Positions 19,241-28,194 are shown, numbered from the stretch's first letter. The stretch is DNA of 64,000 bases from Saprospira grandis DSM 2844 (GCF_000275825.1 NZ_JH719942.1:2565694-2629693); one strand, 5' to 3'. Program-made: numbers and translations. Notes: generated by a model not told the origin, from the letters alone.

Positions 19241-20080
19241 TTAGAGCTGCCCTAAAAAGGTACGGAAAGGATCATCGCTGATGGGGGCAAAATCGCTATC
19301 CATAGGATCTTTGACCTTATCAACTTTAGCGCTGTTGGTCGCAATTTGGGCTAAAATCGGTTGTTTGGCTTTAACTTCAGCAACAACTTTGTCTAGCTCC
19401 TGAAGCTCAGCCTCGTCTTTAGCTTCGGCCAAAGCGGCTTGGGCATTGGCAATATAAGCGCTAAGATTGACGGAGTTGATGACCTTAAGTCCTGATTGTA
19501 CAGACTGAATGAGGGCATCTGTCACGATTGTAGAACGAATATCGGCTAGTGGTTGCTCTAGCTCGGCAATCACAGGATCAATGCGTTTAATCAAAGCTTG
19601 GCCATTTTCGATGAGGGCCGCCAAACGCAAAGCCATGCTATTATCTTCTAAAACGGTATCTGAACTAGCTGAGGCTACTGCTTCAGCTCCTGCCGCGGCC
19701 TCTTCTAGGCTGTCGACAAAATAGGCCTGCAGCTTACATTTTTTAAGCAAACTCTTATTCAGTGCCTTAAGCACCGCAGGTTTTTGGCCCTTGCCCAGCT
19801 CTGCCAATAACTGAAGGTTGCCCTCCGCATCTAAACGGCATTGGCCCGCAACAAAAGAAGCCGACTTCTTTTGTTCCTTGATGTATTTTTTCCAAGCAGA
19901 AGGAACCCCCTCTCCAATATACATTAGGGGCGACTTCTCTTCTCCAAAGTCAAATTCTGTGTCATAGAAAAACTTGAGCGGGCTACTTAGGTCGCCCTTA
20001 ACAGCTTGCTTGAGTAGCTTAATATTAAAATCTGTTCCTTTCTCTTTTAAGAAATCTGGACTTTTAAACTTCGCTTTCAT
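19241..20080 (-). CDS. Unrecognised 279-residue protein, last gene of a three-gene operon
   Basis: I do not recognise this protein. It has no signal peptide or membrane segment. Residues 1-125 look globular and mixed alpha/beta (KFFYDTEFDFGEEKSPLMYIG, FVAGQCRLDAEGNLQLLAELG). From about residue 127 there is an Ala-rich low-complexity stretch (EEAAAGAEAVASASS) followed by long helices rich in A, E, L and K that could be coiled coil. It lies 29 bases downstream of the 615-residue unknown protein on the same strand and ends before a clear terminator. The three genes look like one transcript. Function unknown. Confidence 0.75.
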   Translation of the reverse strand: MKAKFKSPDFLKEKGTDFNIKLLKQAVKGDLSSPLKFFYDTEFDFGEEKSPLMYIGEGVPSAWKKYIKEQKKSASFVAGQCRLDAEGNLQLLAELGKGQKPAVLKALNKSLLKKCKLQAYFVDSLEEAAAGAEAVASASSDTVLEDNSMALRLAALIENGQALIKRIDPVIAELEQPLADIRSTIVTDALIQSVQSGLKVINSVNLSAYIANAQAALAEAKDEAELQELDKVVAEVKAKQPILAQIATNSAKVDKVKDPMDSDFAPISDDPFRTFLGQL

Positions 20081-20109
20081 AATCAGTTGATTTTAAGTGG
20101 GATGAGGCA

Positions 20110-21957
20110 TTAAAATTTGGCGTACTCAGCCTTTAAGGTTTCTAGCTCCTGGGCCGTAAGCGGTTCCATATCAATGGTTTTGCTCGTTAGCTTTGAAAAC
20201 TTATCACTGAAGAACTTTTGCATATCTTCAATGAAGGGGTATTCCACCAACCATTCGCCCTTGCTGATGTCAAACTCTTTGGCGGGAAAAGGAACGTCTT
20301 TTTTCTGAAATGGAATATGAGCATGCATGCTAGCCGCCCGCTCTACATTCAAAATAACGAGTTCATTGCCTTTTTCTGGATATTGTAGCTTGGCCTCGGC
20401 GGGGATGCCGATCGTATCCAAAATAGCCTTGATGATAGCTGTCGCGCCAATCGCAAATTCTAAGTAGCCCTTAAAGCTCAAGCCACCTTTTAATTCAGCA
20501 TCAAAGGCAAAATTAGTCGCTGCAGCAATGTTGCCTTTATTCAAACTAACTGCCGCCTCTCCTCCAATTGCCGCCTCTGCAGCCAAAACCGCTCTAGCCG
20601 ATGCCTTGACAATTTTTAAGATAGCCACATAGATGCCCAAAAAGGCTTTGGCCTCTGCCGTAGCCGAAGCCCCAATATTTCCACTAACAACTTTCTCTAT
20701 TGCCGGATCAAAGAAGTTGTGTAGGGTCAATGCGCCTCCTACCTCAAAAGCTGCCTTGAAGGCCGCCCCCAACTCTAAGCCTGCATCTACAAAGCCCAGA
20801 TCAAAGAGCGGAACATCTAAACTAACCTCATAGTCGGGAGTCGATATTTTATACTTTAATAGGTCTCCTGTAGAAATCGTAGGCTGCTGTCCCTCTTCTG
20901 TAGGCTCGCCATTGGCTTTCTTAATCAAGTATTTTCCGGCAGCAGCCCCAAAGTTTTCATAGGCCCAATTGGCCAAGCCAAAGGTCTTGCGAATCCAGTC
21001 AATCTGATCAGGTACTTCAGTGGCTTCTACACCCTTAATAACAGCTTGGGCCCCCTCCGGATCAGCTTCCTTAAAGGCATCTTTTAAGGGCTCTATATAT
21101 AAAATGTCAAATTTCTCTAAGCTGGCCTTAACCGAATCATCCGCCTGCCCCTTATTGCGTAGGGCTTTCACTTTGTCATCCAACTTTTCCTGAAATTGGT
21201 CACACTTACTAAGGCTGCCATTAGGCTGATGCGCTTCCCCATACAAAAGAGCCAAACCAAAAGAATCCTTTAATGGCCCTAGGTTGTCTTTGGTTAGCTT
21301 CTTTAAAGAACCCTTGGTGGCCGAACGACTAAAAAATCCCTCGCTATGATGATAGTTCTCTGCCGCATCTTTAAACTGCGCAGTCAGTAGATCAATATCA
21401 CTCTGTTGAAGGTATCTGTAGTCTATGGCTTTCAAACTGCTCAAAAATTGCTTGAGGTAGTTGGTCGCCATGATGAGCGCCTTCTTTTTATCCAAATTCT
21501 CCTCAACCGCTACCATTTTTTCAAGCGTCTTGAGTAGCTGTGTGGTATTGGCCGCAACAAAAACTTTATCTTCCTTGATTTCTCGCTCTACCATCTTACG
21601 ATAAAGGCTGTACGTCATAAAGGGCGACTTTACCGTATTGAGCTTATCCCCTAGTTCTTCTTCTACATAAGACTGAATAAATGACTCCTTAGACCGAATG
21701 TCATTCTCTAACTCCTTGGCCTTTTGTAAGACTCTGGCAAATTCAGCCCCAGGATCAGGCGCCTGACTCAGCCTTTCTGCAGGGTTTCCTGCTAAGTAGC
21801 CCTCTAAGGTCTGTAGCTGTTGCTGGATGTTTTCTTTTTCTGCCTGGATTTTTTTATCCAAGTATTGCTGACAGTCATTTAAATAAGCTTGCAGCTTGTT
21901 CGCCGCAGTCTCAAACTCTTGCAGCTTGGCTTTAAATTCTTTTACTTCTTGGCTCAT
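20110..21957 (-). CDS. Unrecognised 615-residue coiled-coil protein with Ala/Gly-rich hydrophobic domain
   Basis: I do not recognise this protein. Residues 1-120 are predicted coiled coil (EFETAANKLQAYLNDCQQYL, then a Q/E/K-rich helix). Residues 120-340 are mostly helical. Residues about 370-540 are unusual: an Ala/Gly-rich, hydrophobic, partly beta-like stretch (LGFVDAGLELGAAFKAAFEVGG, then AILKIVKASARAVLAAEAAIGG, then GYLEFAIGATAIIKAI) that could insert into a membrane. There is no signal peptide. A coiled coil plus a membrane-active segment occurs in some secreted toxins and in T6SS or contractile-injection effectors, but nothing here proves that. Gaps to its neighbours are 45 and 29 bases, consistent with an operon. 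Confidence 0.75.
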   Translation of the reverse strand: MSQEVKEFKAKLQEFETAANKLQAYLNDCQQYLDKKIQAEKENIQQQLQTLEGYLAGNPAERLSQAPDPGAEFARVLQKAKELENDIRSKESFIQSYVEEELGDKLNTVKSPFMTYSLYRKMVEREIKEDKVFVAANTTQLLKTLEKMVAVEENLDKKKALIMATNYLKQFLSSLKAIDYRYLQQSDIDLLTAQFKDAAENYHHSEGFFSRSATKGSLKKLTKDNLGPLKDSFGLALLYGEAHQPNGSLSKCDQFQEKLDDKVKALRNKGQADDSVKASLEKFDILYIEPLKDAFKEADPEGAQAVIKGVEATEVPDQIDWIRKTFGLANWAYENFGAAAGKYLIKKANGEPTEEGQQPTISTGDLLKYKISTPDYEVSLDVPLFDLGFVDAGLELGAAFKAAFEVGGALTLHNFFDPAIEKVVSGNIGASATAEAKAFLGIYVAILKIVKASARAVLAAEAAIGGEAAVSLNKGNIAAATNFAFDAELKGGLSFKGYLEFAIGATAIIKAILDTIGIPAEAKLQYPEKGNELVILNVERAASMHAHIPFQKKDVPFPAKEFDISKGEWLVEYPFIEDMQKFFSDKFSKLTSKTIDMEPLTAQELETLKAEYAKF

Positions 21958-22002
21958 CTAATTAGTTTTTCTAATTATTAGATAATAATGAGGATAATGT
22001 AT

Positions 22003-23733
22003 TTAGGTATTTATTTCGGCTATAGCGGCCTCAATGGCCGGCATGTAGTTTAAGGCCAAGGCCTTCTTCTTCAATTTCTCTAGCTGATCTGCCGAAGGCT
22101 GCTCTACAGGATAGTAGTACTTGGCCGCCGCATCTACTTCTAGCACCGGGTAGTGCAAGAGCAATTCTCCCTCAAAAAAAGAAATGCGCATACTGCTCGA
22201 ACTTCCGCCCTTGACCGGCTGAACGCTTAATAAAATGGCATGCTCCGACTCTACTTCTACACGGTAATAAGCCTCTAAGGGAACTTCCGCCCCATTTTCA
22301 AAGAAAAGTAATCCCTCTGGGGTGATCAATAGCATTTCCTTAGACATTTTGTCCAATACTTGCTTGCTCAAAAAGGCAGGCAACTCTAGGAGCTCCTTTT
22401 CTGAGGCCGCTATGATTTTAGACATATTGGGTGTCCATAACTGACCAAAAGCTTGCTGCAAAATTGGCGATTGGGCATTGCGCGTAAATTCTGCCTCATA
22501 TTTTGCCCGAATTTTATCGGCACTGTTGGCCCGCACTTTCTGCAGCTGCTCCGGATATTTTTCTTCTAAATAGGCGGTTGCCTTGGCAAAGCCCTGTTGG
22601 TCCGCCCTGATGAGCATCTTAACGGCATTGTTCCGATCCCCGTTTTTAGTATAGACTACCCCCAAATGATAGTAGAGCTCTGCAATTCCCATGCTGCCCG
22701 TTTCCTTAACCGCCGCAGTCAAATCCGCCGCAGCTCGATCATATTGCTTGGCCTTGGCAAACAATAAACCTCTGGCTTTAAGTAAGCGACTGGCGGCACC
22801 ATCTAATTTTAAGGCCTGACTATAGTCCTGCAAAGCCCCCTTGAGGTCTTTCAATTGCTCTTTGGCCTCCGCCCGCATCTCAAAGTATAAAGGCTGCTCT
22901 TCTTGCGCAATCAAAGCATCATAATCCGCTACCGCTTTGGCCCATTCCTCGGCCTGTACCAAACGATAGGCCCGCTTTTTTAATATGGTCGTCTTCTCTT
23001 TTTCTGTCAATTCTAAAGCCATGGCTTTCTCATAAAGCGCAATGGCCGCCTGATGATCTGGCTCAATCGCCGCCAAATTCAAGATATAAATCACTTCTTC
23101 TGGCAAATGCTGATGCAAAAGCGCCAAACTCGCCTTGTAGTCCCCTTTGTAGGCCGAATCTGTTTGATACAACCTTAAGCGAAGCTTCTCGATATTGAGC
23201 TGAAACTTTTCTTTCGGAAAGTACTGCTCCAAAAAGGCCAAAGCTTCCGCTGTCGATCTAGATTTCTGATAGAGCTCTACCACCGATACCGCAATCTGCT
23301 CTTGCTCGTTTTGTGCCAAGCTCTTGTCCTGCATCGCTTGCTGATAATGCCCTAAGGCTTTTTCATAAGAGAGCTGCTCTAGCTTAAGATCGCCCAAATA
23401 AGCATGCGCCTTGGCATGGGCCGAATCTACTTCCAAAATGGCCTCTAAATGGTTTTCAGCCTTAAATTTACTGCCAAAGAGAATTTCATGCTCGGCCAAA
23501 CTAAATAATACTTCTATGTTCGTAGGCTCTTTTTCCTTGGCCTTAAACAAAAAATACTCATATTTGCCGTTTTTCTGAGCGGCCTTGGCCGCTCTGGCCA
23601 AAAGCAAAAAGAAATCGACATCAGTCTCTTCTTCATACTCAAAAGTTAAAGGCGCTCCTTGTTTAACAATAGCCTCAAATTCTTGCTGCTCAAATAGTTG
23701 CTCTAAAGCAGCCCTTTTTTCTGCAAAACTCAT
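22003..23733 (-). CDS. Tetratricopeptide-repeat protein, first gene of the unknown operon
   Basis: This 576-residue cytoplasmic protein has no signal peptide. Residues about 35-400 are a series of TPR-like helix pairs with the usual A, L, Y and P positions (AHAYLGDLKLEQLSYEKALGHYQQAM; RAEAKEQLKDLKGALQDYSQALKLDGA; AELYYHLGVVYTKNGDRNNAVKML). Residues about 440-540 look like a separate beta-rich domain (LLITPEGLLFFENGAEVPLEAYYRVEV), reminiscent of a PH-like fold. TPR proteins usually bind partner proteins, so a chaperone or scaffold role for the two unknown proteins encoded downstream is a reasonable guess. The start at 23733 is followed closely by a normal N-terminus (MSFAEKRAALEQLFEQQ). Confidence 0.82.
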   Translation of the reverse strand: MSFAEKRAALEQLFEQQEFEAIVKQGAPLTFEYEEETDVDFFLLLARAAKAAQKNGKYEYFLFKAKEKEPTNIEVLFSLAEHEILFGSKFKAENHLEAILEVDSAHAKAHAYLGDLKLEQLSYEKALGHYQQAMQDKSLAQNEQEQIAVSVVELYQKSRSTAEALAFLEQYFPKEKFQLNIEKLRLRLYQTDSAYKGDYKASLALLHQHLPEEVIYILNLAAIEPDHQAAIALYEKAMALELTEKEKTTILKKRAYRLVQAEEWAKAVADYDALIAQEEQPLYFEMRAEAKEQLKDLKGALQDYSQALKLDGAASRLLKARGLLFAKAKQYDRAAADLTAAVKETGSMGIAELYYHLGVVYTKNGDRNNAVKMLIRADQQGFAKATAYLEEKYPEQLQKVRANSADKIRAKYEAEFTRNAQSPILQQAFGQLWTPNMSKIIAASEKELLELPAFLSKQVLDKMSKEMLLITPEGLLFFENGAEVPLEAYYRVEVESEHAILLSVQPVKGGSSSSMRISFFEGELLLHYPVLEVDAAAKYYYPVEQPSADQLEKLKKKALALNYMPAIEAAIAEINT

Positions 23734-23894
23734 AGAGTTGTCGTTTAAGGGGGTTATGAAATGGAGGGGAATCTACTAGTTCTAAATTATTCAATGCCGT
23801 TTGTGACAAGGCATTTAATTTATTCACTAATAGCCGATTATAAGATAAGCTTTTTTAAGAATCTATTGCCTTTTCTATTTAAGGAGTTTTCTTT

Positions 23895-24021
23895 GGGGCT
23901 GCCCCTCCCTACGGTCGGGTCGGGCTATGTCGCAGCTCGCTGTTCGCTCGGCCCTGCGGCAGCAAAGCTGCCTGGGGCTGGCCCCGAGGGCCACTGCTTT
24001 CTATCCCTCAGCCGCTCAGCC
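23895..24021 (+). repeat. GC-rich intergenic repeat, family B
   Basis: Begins GGGGCTGCCCC, contains GTCGGGCTATGTC, the core variant GCTCGCTGTTCGCTCGGCCC and the tail ATCCCTCAGCC. It lies upstream of the minus-strand TPR gene, with its T edge facing that gene. Confidence 0.85.
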
Positions 24022-24112
24022 ATTTTTTTTAGCCGGGCTTTTTTCTTCGGCGGCTTGGCTGCTCGCCCCGAAAATAAGGCAAACACAACATCCTGAAACA
24101 GGCCCAAAAAAA

Positions 24113-24142
24113 GGAGGGCCAAAACCATAGTTTTGACCCTCC
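24113..24142 (-). terminator. Hairpin terminator read on the minus strand
   Basis: GGAGGG-CCAAAAC / GTTTTGA-CCCTCC around CATA forms a strong hairpin. On the minus strand it is followed by seven T. It lies about 390 bases beyond the stop of the TonB receptor gene, past the repeat and palindrome, and may end that transcript. Confidence 0.7.
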
Positions 24143-24221
24143 TCTCTAGATCAGGGAAGCACTCAAGCCTTAAAATAATGGGCGTTCTCTCTGCCTTGTA
24201 GTATCTTAATTAAACGGTTTT

Positions 24222-24520
24222 GCAGGCCCGAAGGGCCGCAGGCAATAGCCAGATTTAAACGCACTCACTTTTATCCTTTGCAGCAATTTTCTGCTAGTCG
24301 GCCCTATTTTTCTCGGCCATAGCGAAGGCTATGCCCTTAAAAAATAGCTGGTCTAGCCAAAAATTCATAGCAAAGGATGGCCAAAGCAGCGCGATCAAAT
24401 CTGGCTGAGGGATGGATAAGGGTGGCCGAAGGCCAGACCCAGGCGGCAAAGCCGCCGCAGGGCCGAGCAGACCTGCGAGCCCTGACACAGCCCGACCCGA
24501 CCGTAGGGAGGGGCAGCCCC
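24222..24520 (-). repeat. Family B repeat interrupted by a 160-bp palindrome
   Basis: On the minus strand the edge GGGGCTGCCCC, core and tail CATCCCTCAGCC match other B copies. Where intact copies run from CCTCAGCC straight into a GC hairpin (as at 2296 and 40420), this copy has a palindromic insert at 24247-24406. The hairpin GCAGGCCCGAAGGGCCGC continues on the far side. Confidence 0.8.
24247..24406. mobile_element. 160-bp imperfect palindrome inserted in a family B repeat (MITE-like)
   Basis: The ends AGCCAGATTT (24247-24256) and AAATCTGGCT (24397-24406) are perfect inverted repeats. Further inward, in mirror order, lie ATCCTTTGC/GCAAAGGAT, CTATTTTT/AAAAATAG and GGCCATAGC/GCTATGCC around a GAAG centre. 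GGC occurs on both sides of the insert and could be a short target duplication. There is no coding capacity, so mobility in trans would be needed. Confidence 0.6.
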
Positions 24521-24529
24521 AAAACTCAA

Positions 24530-27025
24530 TTAGTATTGAATAATGACCCCAATAGAAGGCACCGTTACCGAGCTGGTATTGTCTATGCTCCTGAGCAAAT
24601 AAGCAGCATCGGGCTGTCCCTCATTGATGATACTAATGGGCTGATCGCCATCATCGCCCTGCTCTAAAATGAGGCGAGGCTGACTGGCCGCCTGAGCGGG
24701 GAAGTTCTGCAAATCAAAGTAGAGTTGTAGGCTCCATTTGGGAAAATACCATTTATAATCTACCCGAAAATCAACCCCATAAAATAAATTGGTCCGCTCG
24801 CTATTGAGTTGGCTATAATCTCTAAGTCCCTCATTAAAGCTGTTCCAGTTTTGGACCAAAGCAGAGAGGCTGTCATTATAAGGCGTATAGGGCAGGCCCG
24901 TTTGCATGCGGATATTTAAACCCAATTGTAACTCCTGATTAACCAGCGTCTTCGTAATGGCTGGTTTTCCCTTGGCTTCCCGCTTTTCATTGCGGGCCTT
25001 GCGGATCTTTTGGTTCATCATCGGAATCGTTTTGCCCAAGGCCGCATTCACAATATGACGGCTATCCCAAGAAGAAACCACATAATCTCCCGCCTGATTT
25101 TTAAACTCAGAGCGGCCCAAAGTATAGGCCAAAATGCCATAAAAGCCTTTGTAGAGACGTTGTTGAAACAAGAATTCTAGTCCATAACTACGGCCCTCTC
25201 CACGATCATCTAGGGGCGCAGCGCCCACTACACCAAAATCAGCCCCAAAGTTGGCCAAGGCAATCTGTTCATTGAGCAAAAAGGGGTAATTGTTATACTT
25301 CTTATAATAGGCCTCTACCGAAATCTTACTGGCCGTTTTGCTCAAATAACTAAAACCGGCCACCAACTGCTGATTGCGAATAAATTTTAGGCGATCCTGA
25401 TTGGCCAAACTCCCATCATTGTTTCTAAAACCAAGAGCCGTATAGGCCGGCAGCTGATAGAAAATGCCCGCATTGGCATTAAAGCTAATCTGGGGCGTAA
25501 TAGCATAAGAAAGGGCCAAACGAGGCGAAAACTGCTCTAGGGGATTGGCCATTAGCTCCGAATAACTATTGCCATCCAAGCGCATCCCCACCGAAAGGTT
25601 GAGGCGGTCTTGCAAAAACCGCTTGCTAATTTGGCCAAAAGCCGCATACTTATGAAAAAAGAGCTCCGTCTGATAACTCACGAGCTGAGGCGAGCCGCCC
25701 ACCAAGGCTTGCAAATTGCTGCGGTTAAAATAACGAACATATTGGTAGCCCAAACCATAACTCAGTTTATAGTCGCCCTTCAAGCGCAGACTATGCTCTA
25801 AACGCAATTTGTTCTCACTCTCCTGAGAGTTGTAATCAAAGGTTCTGGGCAGACTCTCGTCATTATCTTCATGCTTGAAAATATCGTTGTTGAGCATATT
25901 TCTACTCAAAACAAAGGTATAATAGCCATTCTTCTGAAACTTCTTATAGACCGCGCCAATGGCATAGTTCCATTGGTTGTTCACCGGAATATTATCCAGT
26001 TGATAACGCTGCTCTGGGGTTTCATTAGCATCCAAATTGAGCTTAAAACGATCAATGGCGCCCAAGCCAGTCACATAAAATAGGTCCTTATTGGGCAGCT
26101 TATATTGCCATTTAAACTGAAAATCATTGTAGGTGGGCAAAAAAGAAAGCCCAATGGCATCAAATAAAAATTGGAGATAAGACTGACGAGCAGAAAGCAA
26201 TAAGCTGTGGTTCTTGTTCTTGTCTAAAGGTCCCTCTAAGGCCAGGGAAACATCTGTGGCGCCCACGCTAGCGGTCAAACCCAAACGGTCGTCTCGGGCA
26301 TTCTTTTGCCTAAAATTAAAGACCGAGCTCAAACTATTGCCTCGGTTGGCCGGAAAAGCCCCACTAAAAAAGTCCACCTCCGAAATTAAATCCACATTGA
26401 GCAAACCCTGTGGCCCACCCGAGGCCCCCTGCGTAGCATAATGGTTAATATTCGGCACCTCAATATCATCCAAAAAGAAGCGGTTCTCATTGGGCGCTCC
26501 CCCCCGAATAATCAGGTCGTTGCGAAAAGAGTTGGTGGTGGTCACCCCTGGCAAAATCCGAATCACCTTAGAAATATCTCGGTTTCCGCCCGGATTGCGC
26601 TGAATCTCCGCCGTTCCAATGGTCTGTAAGGAGGTCGGACTCTCCGCCTTCTGCTTAAAGGGAGAGGCCTTAACCACTACTTCTTCTACGGCTTCACTTT
26701 CTTCTTCTAAAAAAAAGTCGATATTAGCAGGCCGTGAGTTGGTCAGCTGAATTTCAGATTTGGTCTGGCTCTGATACCCCAAATAACTTACGGTAAGCGT
26801 ATAAAAGCCAGGCTCCAAATTGGCAATTTCATACTCCCCGTCTATATTACTGATACCGCCAAGGCCCAAACTAGGGATACCCACACTAGCCCCCATAATG
26901 GGCTGGCTGTTTTTGGCATCTAAAATTCGGCCCTTAATCAAGCCATTTTGCCCCCAAATAGGCAGGTAGGATAGGATGAAAACCATCCAAATACCTCCTA
27001 ATAATATATTTTTTAGTGCGTTCAT
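24530..27025 (-). CDS. TonB-dependent outer-membrane receptor with N-terminal carboxypeptidase-like domain
   Basis: This 831-residue protein is a predicted energy-coupled outer-membrane receptor. Residues 1-25 are a signal peptide (ending PIWGQ). Residues about 28-110 form a CarboxypepD_reg-like beta sandwich (GRILDAKNSQPIMGASVGIP ... GEYEIANLEPGFYTLTVSYLGY). Residues about 125-240 are the plug (TSLQTIGTAEIQRNPGGNRD ... FRNDLIIRGGAPNENRFFLDDIEVP), and the rest is a barrel ending in IIQY. No SusD partner is adjacent, so a starch-type glycan system is not indicated. The substrate is unknown. It is divergent from a MarR-type regulator, which may control it. Confidence 0.9.
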   Translation of the reverse strand: MNALKNILLGGIWMVFILSYLPIWGQNGLIKGRILDAKNSQPIMGASVGIPSLGLGGISNIDGEYEIANLEPGFYTLTVSYLGYQSQTKSEIQLTNSRPANIDFFLEEESEAVEEVVVKASPFKQKAESPTSLQTIGTAEIQRNPGGNRDISKVIRILPGVTTTNSFRNDLIIRGGAPNENRFFLDDIEVPNINHYATQGASGGPQGLLNVDLISEVDFFSGAFPANRGNSLSSVFNFRQKNARDDRLGLTASVGATDVSLALEGPLDKNKNHSLLLSARQSYLQFLFDAIGLSFLPTYNDFQFKWQYKLPNKDLFYVTGLGAIDRFKLNLDANETPEQRYQLDNIPVNNQWNYAIGAVYKKFQKNGYYTFVLSRNMLNNDIFKHEDNDESLPRTFDYNSQESENKLRLEHSLRLKGDYKLSYGLGYQYVRYFNRSNLQALVGGSPQLVSYQTELFFHKYAAFGQISKRFLQDRLNLSVGMRLDGNSYSELMANPLEQFSPRLALSYAITPQISFNANAGIFYQLPAYTALGFRNNDGSLANQDRLKFIRNQQLVAGFSYLSKTASKISVEAYYKKYNNYPFLLNEQIALANFGADFGVVGAAPLDDRGEGRSYGLEFLFQQRLYKGFYGILAYTLGRSEFKNQAGDYVVSSWDSRHIVNAALGKTIPMMNQKIRKARNEKREAKGKPAITKTLVNQELQLGLNIRMQTGLPYTPYNDSLSALVQNWNSFNEGLRDYSQLNSERTNLFYGVDFRVDYKWYFPKWSLQLYFDLQNFPAQAASQPRLILEQGDDGDQPISIINEGQPDAAYLLRSIDNTSSVTVPSIGVIIQY

Positions 27026-27089
27026 GTTCTTTTTATACAGTTTTAGCGTTCAATATGCAGCGGAAACACAACATTTTTTAATTTGTTTA

Positions 27090-27129
27090 ATTTTGTGGAA
27101 TATTTACCGCTTGATTCTTCCACAAAAAT
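27090..27129. promoter_or_regulatory. Inverted repeat between receptor and MarR genes, possible operator
   Basis: TTTTGTGGAA (27091-27100) and TTCCACAAAA (27118-27127) form a perfect 10-bp inverted repeat with a 17-base spacer. It lies in the 115-bp divergent promoter region and ends 14 bases before the regulator's ATG. No T-run follows, so an operator is more likely than a terminator. Confidence 0.45.
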
Positions 27130-27140
27130 ATTTTTACAGT

Positions 27141-27791
27141 ATGATGAAATACGATCAGTTGATCCGTTTACTGCCTTATTTGGCCGCATTCGAAGAGGAG
27201 GGACCCAAACCAGATTGGACCGCCAAGGATTTTGCCTACTGGATTCTAGAGCAGGATATTGAGGTAGATAATATAACCGAATTAGCGCCCGCTATGCCCC
27301 TACAAGGCGATTTAGCCGCCCAAATTACTCAGTTAGTTACCCTTAATTATAAATACCTTCGCTTTTACCTCAAGAAAAAGTTTAAAGATGAGCCCATCTC
27401 TACCATAGATGAGTTTGGTTTTCTGGCCGCTCTTTTAGTCAATGGAACCATGCAAAAAAAACAACTCATCGATAAAAATACCATGGAGTTTAGCTCGGGT
27501 ATGGAAATTATCCGCCGCCTGAAAAGAGGACAGTTCATCAGCAGCCAGCCCGACCCCAGCGATGGCCGGGCAAAATTGGTTTCTCTAAGCCCCAAAGGAG
27601 AACACCTCATTATGCAGCTTTTGCCACAAATGGGACAGCTCGGAAAATTGGCCATTGCCCCCCTCAGCAAAAAAGAGCAACAGCAGCTGCACTACCTGCT
27701 CCAAAAACTAAATGTCTATCATAACCCCATCTTTTACCAAGCCCATCAAGAGGATATGCAAACTATTTTAGCCGAAAAATTAGGGGAGTAG
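27141..27791 (+). CDS. MarR-family transcriptional regulator
   Basis: The ORF is open from 26976, but the first 55 codons overlap the start of the divergent receptor gene. I choose the ATG at 27141 (or 27144), giving 216 residues. Residues about 90-165 show a MarR-type winged helix: a recognition-helix region (KNTMEFSSGMEIIRRLKRGQ) followed by the wing with D-x-R (DPSDGRAKLVSLSPKG). The N-terminal 80 residues are a helical extension longer than usual for the family. Divergent arrangement and a nearby inverted repeat suggest control of the TonB receptor and of itself; the ligand is unknown. Confidence 0.82.
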   Translation: MMKYDQLIRLLPYLAAFEEEGPKPDWTAKDFAYWILEQDIEVDNITELAPAMPLQGDLAAQITQLVTLNYKYLRFYLKKKFKDEPISTIDEFGFLAALLVNGTMQKKQLIDKNTMEFSSGMEIIRRLKRGQFISSQPDPSDGRAKLVSLSPKGEHLIMQLLPQMGQLGKLAIAPLSKKEQQQLHYLLQKLNVYHNPIFYQAHQEDMQTILAEKLGE

Positions 27792-27799
27792 TCTTTTTT

Positions 27800-27942
27800 G
27801 GGGCTGCCCCGCCCTGCGGGCGGGTCGGGCTGTGTCAGGGCTCGCAGGTCTGCTCGGCCCTTCGCTTTTTCGCTTTGCTCAAAAGCTCGGTCTGGCCTGC
27901 GGCCCCCCTTATCCATCCCTCAGCCAAGGCGCTGCGCGCCTT
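27800..27942 (+). repeat. GC-rich intergenic repeat, family B
   Basis: Begins right after T6 with GGGGCTGCCCCGCCCTGCGG, has the core GGCTCGCAGGTCTGCTCGGC, tail ATCCCTCAGCC and a closing hairpin AAGGCGC-TGC-GCGCCTT. It starts 9 bases after the stop of the MarR gene. The remaining stretch to the tRNA promoter shows nothing else. Confidence 0.87.
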
Positions 27943-28032
27943 TCTAGACGCAAAAAAATAAAATTTCTTTAGGCTGAAAATGAGGGAGTTGCCGTTTTTG
28001 CTTCAAAAAATCTAGTTTTTTTTATAGAAAAG

Positions 28033-28071
28033 TTTGGACAAACCGAATACCCGCCCTATATTTGCAATCGC
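28033..28071 (+). promoter_or_regulatory. Promoter of tRNA-Ser
   Basis: TTTG (28033-28036) and TATATTTG (28057-28064) with a 20-base spacer match the Bacteroidota sigma consensus. The same arrangement and spacing precede the tRNA-Ala gene at 51.0 kb. Confidence 0.75.
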
Positions 28072-28102
28072 AAGGACGGAACGATATCGTTCTGATTACG
28101 CA

Positions 28103-28189
28103 GGAGGTTTGGCAGAGTGGTCGAATGCGTCGGTCTTGAAAACCGAAGACCCTTCACGGGGTCCGGGGGTTCGAATCCCTCAACCTCCG
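28103..28189 (+). tRNA. tRNA-Ser (anticodon UGA)
   Basis: The gene is 87 nt long. The acceptor arm GGAGGTT pairs with AACCTCC. The anticodon loop CTTGAAA puts TGA at 28137-28139. A long variable arm (GACCC ... GGGTC) is typical of serine tRNAs. The T loop is TTCGAAT. The 3' CCA is not encoded. Confidence 0.96.
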
Positions 28190-28194
28190 CTACA

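Noticed and set aside
26976-27140. Extended N-terminus of the MarR-type regulator
   Set aside because: The extension overlaps the first codons and promoter region of the divergent receptor gene and is hydrophobic and low-complexity, so the ATG at 27141 is preferred.
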